A stretch of 64,000 nucleotides of DNA from NCBI RefSeq assembly GCF_042685265.1, contig NZ_JBHUMX010000041.1; one strand, 5' to 3'. The DNA is from Oceanobacillus_B kapialis (lineage in GTDB: Bacteria > Bacillota > Bacilli > Bacillales > Amphibacillaceae). The translations under genes and the position numbers were made by a program. Of this stretch, positions 1-9,517 are shown in pieces; the first letter of the stretch is position 1; each line of letters opens with the position of its first letter. The notes under the pieces are model-generated. The model was not told the origin of the DNA, did not search any database, and was given only the letters and a program-made list of their open reading frames with translations.

Positions 1-262
1 TGGTAAAATCAAGGACATTATAACCACAGCTGCCAATAATCTTTCCACTACCCTTTAAACGTATCGTATATCGTTGTGCCTTCATCTCTTCAGCCAGACT
101 TGTTAAAAGGCGGATCATTTCCCTTGCCTGTGCTACATCTTTAAAGGCAGGTATGTTCATGAACTCGGTAACAGCAGGATCTGACCATAAAGCAAACAAA
201 CCATCCGTATCGCTATCGTGCATCTTTTTTAATGTTAAACGTTCTGTCGTAAGGTCTTTCAT
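1..262 (-). CDS. GNAT family N-acetyltransferase (RimJ/RimL type), partial
   Basis: The reverse strand reads from an ATG at 262 off the left edge of the window, giving 87 N-terminal residues. They begin MKDLTTERLTLKKMHDSD and continue with a stretch ending in KGSGKIIGSCGYN. The opening 'T-ERL-L-' strand and the later 'G-IIG-CGYN' strand are typical of the RimJ/RimL acetyltransferase fold, which transfers acetyl from acetyl-CoA to an amine such as a protein N-terminus or an antibiotic. A good ribosome binding site (GGAGGAA) lies 7 bases upstream. The acetyl-CoA loop and C-terminus are outside the window, so the substrate cannot be judged. Confidence 0.8.
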   Translation of the reverse strand, partial: MKDLTTERLTLKKMHDSDTDGLFALWSDPAVTEFMNIPAFKDVAQAREMIRLLTSLAEEMKAQRYTIRLKGSGKIIGSCGYNVLDFT

Positions 263-380
263 CAATTTCTTCCTCCATTTTTTTTAGTATATGAGAGTAG
301 AATATTGATATCTGCGCATCACTCATTCCCTTCAGAGGTTTTCTTTATTATATAATTTTCCTGCTACGTTTTGCACGAAA

Positions 381-413
381 AAAAGAGAAGGCCACGATGA
401 CCTTCTCCGTTTT
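381..413 (-). terminator. Rho-independent terminator of the acetoin reductase gene
   Basis: GAGAAGG at 385-391 pairs with CCTTCTC at 401-407. On the minus strand the stem is followed by a run of seven T. The plus strand also has a short T run, so it may also stop transcripts coming from the left. Confidence 0.75.
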
Positions 414-428
414 TATTAGAAGAAATAA

Positions 429-1199
429 TTAGTGCACTTCAATACCACCATCAATGTTGATAGCTTGTCCTGTCATATAATCTGAATCAGATGACGCAAG
501 ATAAGAAACTAAGTTTGCTACGTCTTCTGGAGTTTGAGAACGCTCTAGTGGAATGCCGTTTACTTGTTGCTGCCAAGCTTCGCCTTCTTTAAGGCCTTTA
601 TATTCGACCATTCCTTTGTCAATGCGATCCCACATGCCTGTGCCAACGATACCTGGGCAATACGCATTTACTTTAATGTTAAACTGAGCAAGCTCTTTAG
701 CAGAAACTTGAGTTAGTCCGTGAACAGCGAACTTCGTTGCAGAATATGCGCCTAGTAATTCGAATGCTGTTTTCCCAGCAATACTGCAGGCATTGATGAT
801 TTTACCGCCATTTTCCTGTTCTTTCATCTGTTTTGCAGCTGCCTGTATGCCATAAACTGTACCATACACATTAACATTAAAGATTTTGTCCAGACTCTCT
901 GGCTTGATATCCTCGACTGCTTCCACCTGATCAATTCCAGCATTGTTAATAAACACATCGACTGAACCAAATTTATCAACCGCTTTCTTAACTAGATCGA
1001 ATTGATCCTCTTGCTTAGCCACATTTCCTTCTACTGCAATGGCCTCAATATTATTCTTTTTAAATTCTTCTACCGTTTCCTGGGCGAGGTCAATATTCAT
1101 GTCATTGATCACAATATTAAACCCGTCATTGCCAAGTCGCTCGGCAATCCCTTTCCCGATACCTTGTGCTCCGCCTGTAATGACTGCTACTTTACTCAT
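429..1199 (-). CDS. budC: Acetoin reductase / 2,3-butanediol dehydrogenase, short-chain type
   Basis: A 256-residue short-chain dehydrogenase. The N-terminal Rossmann motif is TGGAQGIGKGIAERL, NNAG follows in the middle, the catalytic serine lies in NACSIAG and the Tyr-Lys pair in YSATKFAVHG. The segment NAYCPGIVGTGMWDRID is characteristic of the acetoin(diacetyl) reductase family, which interconverts acetoin and 2,3-butanediol with NAD(H). I chose the ATG at 1199 because the AGGTGG ribosome binding site overlaps the upstream in-frame GTG at 1208 and fits only the ATG. It stands alone, between an acetyltransferase and a DUF421 gene. A zinc-dependent dehydrogenase that may act on the same compound lies at 38.6 kb. 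Confidence 0.88.
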   Translation of the reverse strand: MSKVAVITGGAQGIGKGIAERLGNDGFNIVINDMNIDLAQETVEEFKKNNIEAIAVEGNVAKQEDQFDLVKKAVDKFGSVDVFINNAGIDQVEAVEDIKPESLDKIFNVNVYGTVYGIQAAAKQMKEQENGGKIINACSIAGKTAFELLGAYSATKFAVHGLTQVSAKELAQFNIKVNAYCPGIVGTGMWDRIDKGMVEYKGLKEGEAWQQQVNGIPLERSQTPEDVANLVSYLASSDSDYMTGQAINIDGGIEVH

Positions 1200-1386
1200 A
1201 TATACCACCTTTTCTAAAATTTTCTATGTAGTGTTTCTACCCTAGGACTAAAAACGCAAAACATCTTGTGAATAATCCATTTAAATAAATGATTCGGTGT
1301 AAAGTCCTCAAAAGGAGTTTTTGAATAGATCCGACCTAAATAGAACACCTTAGAATTAGTAACCTAATTAGATTGGAGTTTGCTCT

Positions 1387-2013
1387 GTGGAAGATGTTCT
1401 ATTTATTATTTATCGCACAATCGTTGCATTTATCGTTATCCTACTTTTTTTCAAACTGACAGGTAAAAAAGATGTTGGTGAAATTAGTATCCTCGAAATT
1501 GCTGTAACCCTTATGATCGCGGATCTGGCTGTCATTATAATTGAGCACAGGGAAGGATCATTGTTCCATGGCATCTTGCCAATGATTCTTCTTGTCATCA
1601 TTCAATTTGGTGTTTCCTTTATAACCTTGAAAAGTCAAAAGGCACGTAATGTCATTGATGGCAGACCCACCATGATTATCGAGAATGGAAAGTGTCACCA
1701 AAAGAACATGAAAGACCTCGGTTATACAGTGGATGACCTTTATACACAGCTTCGCGACAAGGGAATTTCCGACATTTCCACAGTAAAATATGCATTAATC
1801 GAGGCATCGGGCTCTTTTTCAGTCTTTGATTACGAAACCCCATTTAGTTTACCCATCATTATCGACGGCGTAGTACAGGAGGAGCAATTAGACCTGTTAC
1901 GGGTGAATAAAAAATGGCTATTTAGCCAAATTGAACAGCGAGGTTATTCCGTGGAAAATGTGTTTATCTGTAGTTATACAGACGGAGAACTTTATATAGA
2001 AAAAAAGGAGTAG
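1387..2013 (+). CDS. DUF421 (YetF-type) membrane protein
   Basis: This 208-residue protein has three N-terminal membrane helices (about residues 5-25, 33-50 and 57-77) followed by a soluble domain. Segments such as FFKLTGKKDVGEIS and VIDGRPTMIIENGK match the DUF421/YetF family, common in Bacillaceae and often several per genome. The function is not established; some members are linked to spores or general stress. It starts at GTG 1387 with GGAG about 7 bases upstream. It converges on the glucokinase gene and shares a terminator with it. Confidence 0.85.
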   Translation: MEDVLFIIYRTIVAFIVILLFFKLTGKKDVGEISILEIAVTLMIADLAVIIIEHREGSLFHGILPMILLVIIQFGVSFITLKSQKARNVIDGRPTMIIENGKCHQKNMKDLGYTVDDLYTQLRDKGISDISTVKYALIEASGSFSVFDYETPFSLPIIIDGVVQEEQLDLLRVNKKWLFSQIEQRGYSVENVFICSYTDGELYIEKKE

Positions 2014-2042
2014 AACCTCCCTTTTCAGGTGATTCTACTCCT
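2006..2042. terminator. Bidirectional terminator between DUF421 and ROK genes
   Basis: AGGAGTAGAA at 2006-2015 and TTCTACTCCT at 2033-2042 form a perfect 10-bp stem. T-rich DNA follows on both strands. The stem overlaps the stop codons of both convergent genes. Confidence 0.8.
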
Positions 2043-2967
2043 ATATTTTTTCAGTGTTTTGCCAAACTAATGCAGCAGCCCCTACCAAGCCTGTGTTATT
2101 TTCGAGCTTTGATGGGATTATACGTGTCTCTCTACCTAATGGACTTAACGCATACTTGGAAACATAGTCATTAACTGATTTGAAAAGCGCTTCTCCGACA
2201 TTTGAAACGCCTCCGCCAATTACAATGAATTCGGGTTCAAGTGCATTAATTAAGGTAACACACCCCATCCCAATTCTTTCAAATACTTCTTCGACCATGG
2301 AGGTAATTTCCGGGTGACCATCCTTGTACAAGGAAAAAGCCTCAATAGAAGTAACCGATTTTTCCATTATCTCTGTACCAAGTCTTGCAATCGCCGTACC
2401 GGAAGCAACATATTCGAAGCAGCCTTTTTGTCCGCAACCACAAATACCCTCCACACGAGTGTCGACAGCCATATGGCCAATATCGCCTGCATTGCCTCGT
2501 GCCCCAGTGTAAAGTTTACCGTTTAGGATAAAACCTGCTCCAATTCCTGTACTGATTGTCACATAAGCAAAATCATTGGAATCTGTTCCAGCACCAATCC
2601 ATTTTTCTGCTACTGCGGCAGCACTTGCATCATTAGCCAGCCATACAGGGATGGAAAATTGGTGCTTGAACTGCTGCACAACAGGGATATCAATCCATTG
2701 TGGTAAATTGGGCGGACAGCTGATCAACCCGTTTTTCACATCTAAGGGGCCTGGAGCGCCAATTCCAATTCCCATAATCTCATTCTCTTCTAGGCTATTT
2801 TCTTTTAAGAGTGCCTTAATCGTATGAATCATCCTATCAATCATTTGCGATGGCAGAATTCCTTGATCAGTAGGAATTTTCGTCTGAGCGGAAATGTTCC
2901 CACTATCATCTATTAGTCCTATCGCTGTTTTTGTTCCACCGATGTCTACCCCGATTGCTAAACTCAT
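2041..2967 (-). CDS. ROK family glucokinase / sugar kinase
   Basis: A 308-residue ROK kinase that phosphorylates glucose or a related sugar with ATP in the cytosol. The N-terminal phosphate-binding motif is GVDIGGTKTAIGL, the catalytic Asp lies in LANDASAAAVAEKW, and the zinc-binding ROK signature is CGCGQKGCFE. The start is the ATG at 2967, preceded by GGAGGTG; a further in-frame ATG at 2982 lies before this ribosome binding site and is unlikely. The glucose phosphotransferase motifs favour a GlcK-like enzyme, but ROK kinases for fructose, mannose or N-acetylmannosamine look very similar. A distant nanE gene is at 60 kb, so specificity is open. Confidence 0.85.
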   Translation of the reverse strand: MSLAIGVDIGGTKTAIGLIDDSGNISAQTKIPTDQGILPSQMIDRMIHTIKALLKENSLEENEIMGIGIGAPGPLDVKNGLISCPPNLPQWIDIPVVQQFKHQFSIPVWLANDASAAAVAEKWIGAGTDSNDFAYVTISTGIGAGFILNGKLYTGARGNAGDIGHMAVDTRVEGICGCGQKGCFEYVASGTAIARLGTEIMEKSVTSIEAFSLYKDGHPEITSMVEEVFERIGMGCVTLINALEPEFIVIGGGVSNVGEALFKSVNDYVSKYALSPLGRETRIIPSKLENNTGLVGAAALVWQNTEKI

Positions 2968-3134
2968 GTAAACACCTCCCATTTCATGTCTTGTGGGGAT
3001 TCATATTAGTAAAGTTGCAAATAAACAGAGTTATGCGCTTTCTTTATTTTCATTAAATCATTTTAATTAATTTTATGGAAGCAATGCTAAAGACTTCTTT
3101 ATAAGAATACATATATTAATACTAGTTCTGAGAC

Positions 3135-3338
3135 GAACTCGAGCGGGTTCTATTGGAACTCGCGCAACTTTTGTTCAAAGGCGGAGCGCCAATCTGCCGA
3201 ACTCGCGCAGCACCCGTTCAAGGGCGAGCACCAACCTTACGAACTCGCGCAACTCCCGTTCAAGGGCGAGCACCGCCCCCTTAAACTCGCGCAACCCTTG
3301 TTCAAGGTCGCGCGTCGATCCCTCGAACTCGAGCAAGG
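3135..3338. repeat. Intergenic tandem array, 42-bp unit (two degenerate 21-bp halves)
   Basis: GAACTCGCGC or a one-base variant starts at 3156, 3199, 3241 and 3283, and GAACTCGAGC at 3135 and 3325, so the period is 42-43 bp with a half unit at the left end. Each unit has a second half built on TTCAAGGGCGAGCACC. The array is far more GC-rich than the AT-rich DNA around it. It occupies the 505-bp gap between the ROK gene and the CBS-domain gene. I see no gene in the rest of the gap. Confidence 0.85.
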
Positions 3339-3472
3339 CAAACTTAATCCAAGTACCAATACTTTTACCAAATTACACCAATAAACAAAGCAAACATCTA
3401 TCTAAATTTCTTCTTTTATGGTATGTTATTTTTTGAAAACTTTTTTTAATTTAACAATAGAGGGGATATGCT

Positions 3473-4774
3473 ATGGAAACGTCGATGAAGCTTGCTGCGG
3501 TGGCGTTGTTAATTTTATTAACTGCGTTTTTCGTTGCAAGCGAATTTGCGATTGTAAAAGTAAGAAAATCTAAAATGGAAGCCAATGCAAATGCTGGTGA
3601 TAAGAAAGCCAAAAATGCGTTAAAGCTGGTAAACAATCTTGATTACTATTTATCAGCGTGTCAGTTGGGAATCACCATTACGGCACTAGGGCTTGGTTGG
3701 TTAGGAGAGCCTACCTTAGAAGTGCTACTTCTGCCAATGCTTGAAAGTCTTGGCTTGCCAAATAGTCTAACGCATGTATTCAGCTTTTTGATTGCATTCT
3801 TTATTATCACATTTCTTCATGTGGTACTTGGAGAATTGGCACCGAAAACATTGGCCATTCAACGTGCGGAGGCAATTACACTACTCCTATCAAAACCATT
3901 AATTCTTTACAGTAAGCTGATGTACCCATTAATTTGGCTATTAAATGGCTCAGCAAATATTTTTGTTCGGATGCTCGGGTATAAGACTGTTAAAGAGTCT
4001 GATGAAGTTCATTCCGAAGACGAGCTTCGCCATATTTTAAATGAGAGTTATGAAAAAGGCGAAATTAACCAAACGGAGTATGAATACGTTGATCGAATTT
4101 TTGAGTTTGATAATCGGACGGCGAAGGAGATTATGGTGCCGCGAGTGGAAGTAGCTGTCATCGATATTGACGATCCGATCGAAGAATCCTTAGATTTTCT
4201 GAAGCAAGAGCGATATACTCGGTTTCCAGTTATACAAGAAGATAAAGACCATATCATTGGAATCCTGCACATCAAGCAGATTTTTAACACCGATTGGACA
4301 ACGCTTGAAACATTGGAGCCATATGTGCATCCGGTAATAAAGGTCTTTGAAAATATACCAATCCGCGATTTATTAGTGAGAATGCAAAAGGAAAACACCC
4401 ACATGGTGGTGTTAACGGACGAATATGGCGGGACGTCAGGTATTGTCACAGCAGAAGATATTATTGAAGAAATCGTCGGGGACATTCGCGATGAGTTTGA
4501 CGCCGAAGAAGAGCATGAAATAACGGAAAATGCTGACGGATCTTACACGATAGACGGGAAGACATCCATTTCCGATATTAATAATTACTTTGGAATTGAA
4601 CTGAAAAATGGGGATGTAGACACCATGTCCGGCTGGGTTTTCAACCAGGAGATGGAGCCTGTAGAAGGCACTGTCATCCAACTCGATAACCTTTATTTTG
4701 AAGTAGTTGAAATTGAAGATGTGCATGTTGAGAAAATTAAGCTGACGATAGAGGACCAGCTTGAAGCGATATAA
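3473..4774 (+). CDS. CNNM/CorC-HlyC family transporter-like protein with CBS pair
   Basis: A 433-residue protein with the standard order of this family. An N-terminal DUF21 (CNNM) membrane domain occupies about residues 1-190 with three or four helices. A CBS pair follows at about 215-335 (VPRVEVAVIDIDDPIEE, then DEYGGTSGIVTAEDIIEEI), then a C-terminal CorC_HlyC domain. Homologues are membrane proteins tied to magnesium or cobalt handling, and older annotations call them hemolysins. It is preceded by GAGGGG and followed by its own terminator, so it appears monocistronic. Confidence 0.88.
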   Translation: METSMKLAAVALLILLTAFFVASEFAIVKVRKSKMEANANAGDKKAKNALKLVNNLDYYLSACQLGITITALGLGWLGEPTLEVLLLPMLESLGLPNSLTHVFSFLIAFFIITFLHVVLGELAPKTLAIQRAEAITLLLSKPLILYSKLMYPLIWLLNGSANIFVRMLGYKTVKESDEVHSEDELRHILNESYEKGEINQTEYEYVDRIFEFDNRTAKEIMVPRVEVAVIDIDDPIEESLDFLKQERYTRFPVIQEDKDHIIGILHIKQIFNTDWTTLETLEPYVHPVIKVFENIPIRDLLVRMQKENTHMVVLTDEYGGTSGIVTAEDIIEEIVGDIRDEFDAEEEHEITENADGSYTIDGKTSISDINNYFGIELKNGDVDTMSGWVFNQEMEPVEGTVIQLDNLYFEVVEIEDVHVEKIKLTIEDQLEAI

Positions 4775-4780
4775 GGAAAG

Positions 4781-4815
4781 GCCTACTGCTAGAGATTTTG
4801 GCAGTAGGCTTTTTT
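4781..4815 (+). terminator. Terminator of the CorC/HlyC-family gene
   Basis: GCCTACTGC at 4781-4789 pairs perfectly with GCAGTAGGC at 4801-4809, followed by six T. Confidence 0.85.
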
Positions 4816-4882
4816 GTACAATTACGCTCATTTAAGTACTTGTGCAAGCATTATGTTTGTTTCACCTTCATTTTTTAGCGTT

Positions 4883-6163
4883 CTACTCTTGAAGATGTCG
4901 CTTAATTCCCTCTTGATACCTTACCAATCTTTTAAATCCGTTGGGGTCTGGAAATAAATCCTTGTAGCTTTTTTCGACATGCAAATTTACCCCTTTATAG
5001 AGAAGAGCTTGATCGTCCCGATTTTGCGCAAGCTGAAGGTTTATTTTAACTAGGCGAACTAGCTCCTCTTGGTATAGGAAAAAGGATTGAAAATGGGTTT
5101 TCTCCGTCTCTATAACTTCGGCAATTAGGATATTCAGCTTACTTCTTGCTGAAATCGCGGTTTCCATTTGCTTTAACCACTCCCCAGAATTTTCTCCTGT
5201 CACCACTTCAAGAAAAAAGGAGCTTCGAGCATCATTATACTGGATAAATCCTTGCCACATGACATCCTCCTTTGCAGATTCCAGCGCTTTTTCAAAAGCC
5301 GCCTTGGACTCCTGCAAGAACATCACCGTTATTTCTTTTTCGTTCCCTGTTAACTGATCAATGGAGGAGCTAATCAGCTTTAACTGATCTAATTCAAATA
5401 AATCTTTATTGTCTTTTATCGGTAATTCTCGTTTTAGGATATTCATGGCTTTTTTATTAAACATTAAGCCAAGATAATTATAGTAAATCGTTTTGGTAAC
5501 GGAGTTTTTTAACATTGGCCCCCGTACCTCTAGTAATTTAGTATCTTTACCAAATTCTTGTTTTCTGGTAAGATTCTGATAATCTAGCACACCACGTATT
5601 AGTTTGACCGTCTCATCAATTAGTATTAAATTCCCTGTGTTAATAATCAAGAGCTCTTTCTTTCGTTGCTCCATGACCTTTACAATGCCATCGATTTTTC
5701 TGTTTAAATCCTGCTTCTCTTCATCTGATGATCTCGCAAAAAGAGCTGGAAAAAAGACCAGCAAATCAATAAAATACTGTAGGTTATCTGAAAATTCAAC
5801 AGCTGTTTTTGATTTCTTTTTAAAGCGTAAATGTAGTTCTGTAAAGATCGCATCCTCTGTGTCCCTTAAATTGTTCGCTTGATATTCATTGATTAAGCTC
5901 GGGACGGAAAGAACATAATGCTCATTCTCAAGAATATTGCCTTCCATTTTTGTTATCTTATTCACACTATCAATTGAAATAAACGTTTGAAGGGCGATTA
6001 TAAAAGCTAATGATGCAATTGCTAATGATAACAACGAAACAGTAAAGGACGGTAAATCAAGCTCTGTGCTATTACTGAAAATCCAAAAAGAGGCATACAC
6101 TGCTCCCCCGATAATTATGAGTGCGATTGTAGAATATATCACTTGTGTTTTGGTCAATTTCAA
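4883..6163 (-). CDS. Unknown membrane protein with long cytosolic helical part
   Basis: I do not recognise this 426-residue protein. Two membrane helices sit near the N-terminus (about residues 10-30 and 38-62) and the remaining 360 residues are charged, leucine-rich and predicted soluble, with many Glu/Lys-rich helices. There is no signal peptide cleavage site, so it is probably anchored with the bulk in the cytosol. It is divergent from the hybrid kinase at 6431, with 267 bp between them. That raises the possibility of co-regulation but does not prove a link. Confidence 0.7.
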   Translation of the reverse strand: MKLTKTQVIYSTIALIIIGGAVYASFWIFSNSTELDLPSFTVSLLSLAIASLAFIIALQTFISIDSVNKITKMEGNILENEHYVLSVPSLINEYQANNLRDTEDAIFTELHLRFKKKSKTAVEFSDNLQYFIDLLVFFPALFARSSDEEKQDLNRKIDGIVKVMEQRKKELLIINTGNLILIDETVKLIRGVLDYQNLTRKQEFGKDTKLLEVRGPMLKNSVTKTIYYNYLGLMFNKKAMNILKRELPIKDNKDLFELDQLKLISSSIDQLTGNEKEITVMFLQESKAAFEKALESAKEDVMWQGFIQYNDARSSFFLEVVTGENSGEWLKQMETAISARSKLNILIAEVIETEKTHFQSFFLYQEELVRLVKINLQLAQNRDDQALLYKGVNLHVEKSYKDLFPDPNGFKRLVRYQEGIKRHLQE

Positions 6164-6430
6164 TTCTGTCTCCCCTTGCTTTTATTACTAGATTTATGCT
6201 TCATTGGTTAACAAAGATTACTGCGTGTTTTGAAAGCAAGCCGTTGAACAGTTTGTTCGTTAAGCTTTCTCAGAAACGCTGTCTATTTATATGAATTAAT
6301 TTATGTAGCCATAGTTTTAGCAATCCCTCTTAAAAACTAGGTACATTTCTCTATAACCTTATGATAACATATACACCATACAACAAATTCCACTCCAAAT
6401 TATTCCAACGCAAAAAAGAGGAAGAGCGAT

Positions 6431-9400
6431 ATGAATCTAAACAATACCGTTTCCCATATTAAAATAATTCTTTTCATCCTACTATCCTTAACAATTTTAA
6501 CGGTGTTTCGCGTTGCTTGGGAATCCTATTATACGCCACCAAAAAACTATCAAGCAGTAAATGGTGCAGTGAATTTAAACAATGCAAACTTACAAGGCGA
6601 CACAATTATGCGAGTGAATGGAGAGTGGGGCTTTACCCCAGGTAAGTTTTTAGATCCAATAAACCCTTCTCCTGCAGGCTCTCTCATTGAGGTGCCTGGT
6701 GATTGGAGCGATGAGCTTTCAGCTGATCATCAAGTGGATACATACGGATATGGAACCTACCAGGTAAACGTCACGCTTCCAGACACAGATTTTTCAAGCT
6801 ATGGTATTCGTTTTGAGAGGATTTCAACAGCAGCAAAGGTCTTTGTAAATGGTGAATTAGTGAAAGAGTCAGAGCCTGTTGCAACAAATACAGAAACCTC
6901 ATCAGCTCGCATGCATGGCCCTTTTTCAGGCTATTTCTCTACACAAGAGAGGGAACTAAACATTGTTGTCCATTTATCTAACTTTGAAATTCCATTATTT
7001 GGGGGGATTACAAAATCTGTTGAGATTGGTTCTTATGAAGCTATACATAACAAGGCGACACAATCTATTATTTTACAGATTATAATTACCTTTATCTATT
7101 TATTACACGCGGCATACGTCTTCTTTATTTACTTTCTTCGGAAAAGTAACTTGGAAAAAGAACTGTTATTTTACGGGTTACTTACCCTACACTCAGCCAT
7201 TGTTTTATTGTTTGATCAAGAAGTACTACTTACACTGCCTTTTGAAGCGGATAAGACATATAAGCTTGTCATCTTTTTCTATATCACGACCCTTTTCTTG
7301 ATAGGTAAGTTCATCCAGCATGTTATAAAGTCAATGAGAAAAGCGTATGACTATATGACCTATTATTATGTAGGTTTAGTCATTATAAATCTCTTGCTAC
7401 CATTAGATTATTTTTACAGGTTTGCTATTTTTGTTTTAGGCTTTTTTGTCATCACGGTACCTTTTTTATTTTATGATGTGATCCAAAAGATTCGGCATGG
7501 TTATAGAGATGGCTTCTTTATTTTACTTGCACTAACTGGATATACATCTAACATGCTATGGGGTAGTGGTATTAAATTGGCGGGTTTTGAGTTTCCCTAT
7601 TATCCTTTTGATACGCTTATTACAATTCTAGTTTTGGCGTTTATGCTCTTGAAAAAGCAGATCTATATCTCCAATCAATATTCGGTACAAACAGAAAAGC
7701 TTAAAGAAGCCGATAAACAGAAGGATGAATTTCTGGCTAGGACTTCACATGAATTACGTAACCCGCTGCATGGGATAATAAATATTGGCCAATCTCTTTT
7801 AGAACAAAGCTCCAGTAAGAAATCTCACGAAAATATTACCTTGCTTTTGCAAATTGGCAGGCAGATGAAGCATACTTTGAATGACCTGCTTGCGATTTCG
7901 CAATTAAAAGATGGGCGAATAAAATTGAAGCAAGAGGCTATCCATTTAAGATCGGTTGCTGCAGGGATCTTGGAAATGGCTAAATTTATGCCAAATAAGG
8001 AAAATGTAGTACTTAAACTAGATGTACCTGCAAGCTTCCCACCTATAAGGGCAGATGAAAACAGACTGACACAAGTCATGTTTAATCTTGTCTATAATGC
8101 TGTCAGATATACAAATGAAGGCTCCATTAGCATTTCCGCTAAGCAGGAAAAAGGAATGGCCGTTATTTCGGTTGAAGATACTGGGGTAGGCATAAAACAA
8201 GAGGACCAGCAACGCTTGTTTCAACCGTATGAACAGGTGGACTCCTCTATTAATACAGCAGATGGAGGAATTGGGCTTGGCCTCTCAATTTGCCAAGAAT
8301 TAGTGAAGTTACATGGTGGAGACATCTATTTACAATCCACAGTCGGAGTTGGAACGACTGTCACTTTTAGCATTCCATTAGCAGCTAAACAGGAAGAGAC
8401 AAGCGAAATAGAAGTAGCTCCAGCTTTAGAGACAGTGCCAGAACCGTTACATCAGGAATCACCACAACAGCTACCAATAGATGCAGCTACTATTCTTTTA
8501 GTAGACGATGATCCTGTGAATTTAAAAGTGCTAGAAAACATCTTACAAGCTGATTATAAGATTATGAAAATGGTAGACCCTATGAAAGCTCTGGAAATCA
8601 TTGAGCAGCATCAAATTGACCTTTTAATTGCAGATGTCATGATGCCAACGATGTCAGGTTATGAACTAACCCGAGAAGTAAGGAAAAAGCACACGTTGAC
8701 GGAGCTTCCCATTTTACTCCTTACTGCAAGGCATCAGCCTGAAGACTTGCAGGCAGGTCTTGCCGTTGGAGCAAACGATTATGTAACAAAACCTGTTGAT
8801 GCTATTGAGCTGAGAGCCCGTCTGCATGCCCTGATTTCTTTAAAGCTATCGGTTTCAGAGCAATTAAGGACAGAAGCTGCCTGGCTCCAGTCGCAGATAC
8901 AGCCACATTTCCTGTTTAACACATTAAATACGATTGTAGCGCTACAGGATATTGACCAGAAGAGGGCTAACAGGTTACTTGAGAAGTTTGGCAACTATTT
9001 AAGAGGTAGCTTTAAAGAGTACTATCATAAAAGACTCATCCCCTTAGCTGAAGAACTGGATTTGGTCCGTTCCTATCTATATATTGAAAAAGAGCGATTT
9101 GGCGATCGTATTTTGGTGAATTGGGATGTGGAACAAAATGAACTATATCTTCCACCCTTTACCATTCAGCCACTTATTGAAAATGCATTAAGGCATGGTA
9201 TTTTAAAACGTAGTAGTGGGGGCACGATTGGGATTCAGGTTAAAAAGTCTGGTATTTATTATAAGGTATGCATCACAGATAACGGGGTCGGGATGTCACA
9301 GGTTAAAATCGAGGAAATTTTACAGTTGACCAGGCAAACCGGTGGTGTTGGCGTTACAAATACTCACCGCAGACTACTTCAGCTATATGGTGAAGGACTG

Positions 9401-9472
9401 ACCATCCAAAGTGAACCCGATAAAGGGACAAAAATTAGCTTTCGTCTTCCGAGTGAAAATACGGTGCTATAA
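6431..9472 (+). CDS. Hybrid sensor kinase: extracellular jelly-roll, 7TM, HisKA kinase, receiver, LytS-type kinase
   Basis: This 1013-residue protein has an unusual domain order. An N-terminal membrane anchor is followed by an extracytoplasmic all-beta, galactose-binding-like domain (about residues 40-205) and seven membrane helices (about 210-410). Next come a HisKA domain with the phosphorylated His at 440 (ARTSHELRNPLHG), a first ATPase domain (about 520-650, GIGLGLSICQELVKLHGG), a receiver with the phosphoacceptor at Asp735 (ADVMMPTMSGYE), and a second LytS-like kinase module with His826 in QIQPHFLFNTLN and its own ATPase domain. The signal presumably comes from outside the cell. It converges on the giant surface protein gene, and the likely partner regulator is at 16.8 kb. 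Confidence 0.88.
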   Translation: MNLNNTVSHIKIILFILLSLTILTVFRVAWESYYTPPKNYQAVNGAVNLNNANLQGDTIMRVNGEWGFTPGKFLDPINPSPAGSLIEVPGDWSDELSADHQVDTYGYGTYQVNVTLPDTDFSSYGIRFERISTAAKVFVNGELVKESEPVATNTETSSARMHGPFSGYFSTQERELNIVVHLSNFEIPLFGGITKSVEIGSYEAIHNKATQSIILQIIITFIYLLHAAYVFFIYFLRKSNLEKELLFYGLLTLHSAIVLLFDQEVLLTLPFEADKTYKLVIFFYITTLFLIGKFIQHVIKSMRKAYDYMTYYYVGLVIINLLLPLDYFYRFAIFVLGFFVITVPFLFYDVIQKIRHGYRDGFFILLALTGYTSNMLWGSGIKLAGFEFPYYPFDTLITILVLAFMLLKKQIYISNQYSVQTEKLKEADKQKDEFLARTSHELRNPLHGIINIGQSLLEQSSSKKSHENITLLLQIGRQMKHTLNDLLAISQLKDGRIKLKQEAIHLRSVAAGILEMAKFMPNKENVVLKLDVPASFPPIRADENRLTQVMFNLVYNAVRYTNEGSISISAKQEKGMAVISVEDTGVGIKQEDQQRLFQPYEQVDSSINTADGGIGLGLSICQELVKLHGGDIYLQSTVGVGTTVTFSIPLAAKQEETSEIEVAPALETVPEPLHQESPQQLPIDAATILLVDDDPVNLKVLENILQADYKIMKMVDPMKALEIIEQHQIDLLIADVMMPTMSGYELTREVRKKHTLTELPILLLTARHQPEDLQAGLAVGANDYVTKPVDAIELRARLHALISLKLSVSEQLRTEAAWLQSQIQPHFLFNTLNTIVALQDIDQKRANRLLEKFGNYLRGSFKEYYHKRLIPLAEELDLVRSYLYIEKERFGDRILVNWDVEQNELYLPPFTIQPLIENALRHGILKRSSGGTIGIQVKKSGIYYKVCITDNGVGMSQVKIEEILQLTRQTGGVGVTNTHRRLLQLYGEGLTIQSEPDKGTKISFRLPSENTVL

Positions 9473-9475
9473 TAA

Positions 9476-9516
9476 AACTCCTCGTCTAATCAGCTGATAG
9501 ACGAGGAGTTCTTTCT
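9476..9516. terminator. Bidirectional terminator between the kinase and giant surface protein genes
   Basis: AACTCCTCGTCTA at 9476-9488 pairs perfectly with TAGACGAGGAGTT at 9498-9510, with a loop that is itself nearly palindromic. T-rich tracts lie on both sides. It serves both convergent genes. Confidence 0.88.
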
Positions 9517-9517
9517 A

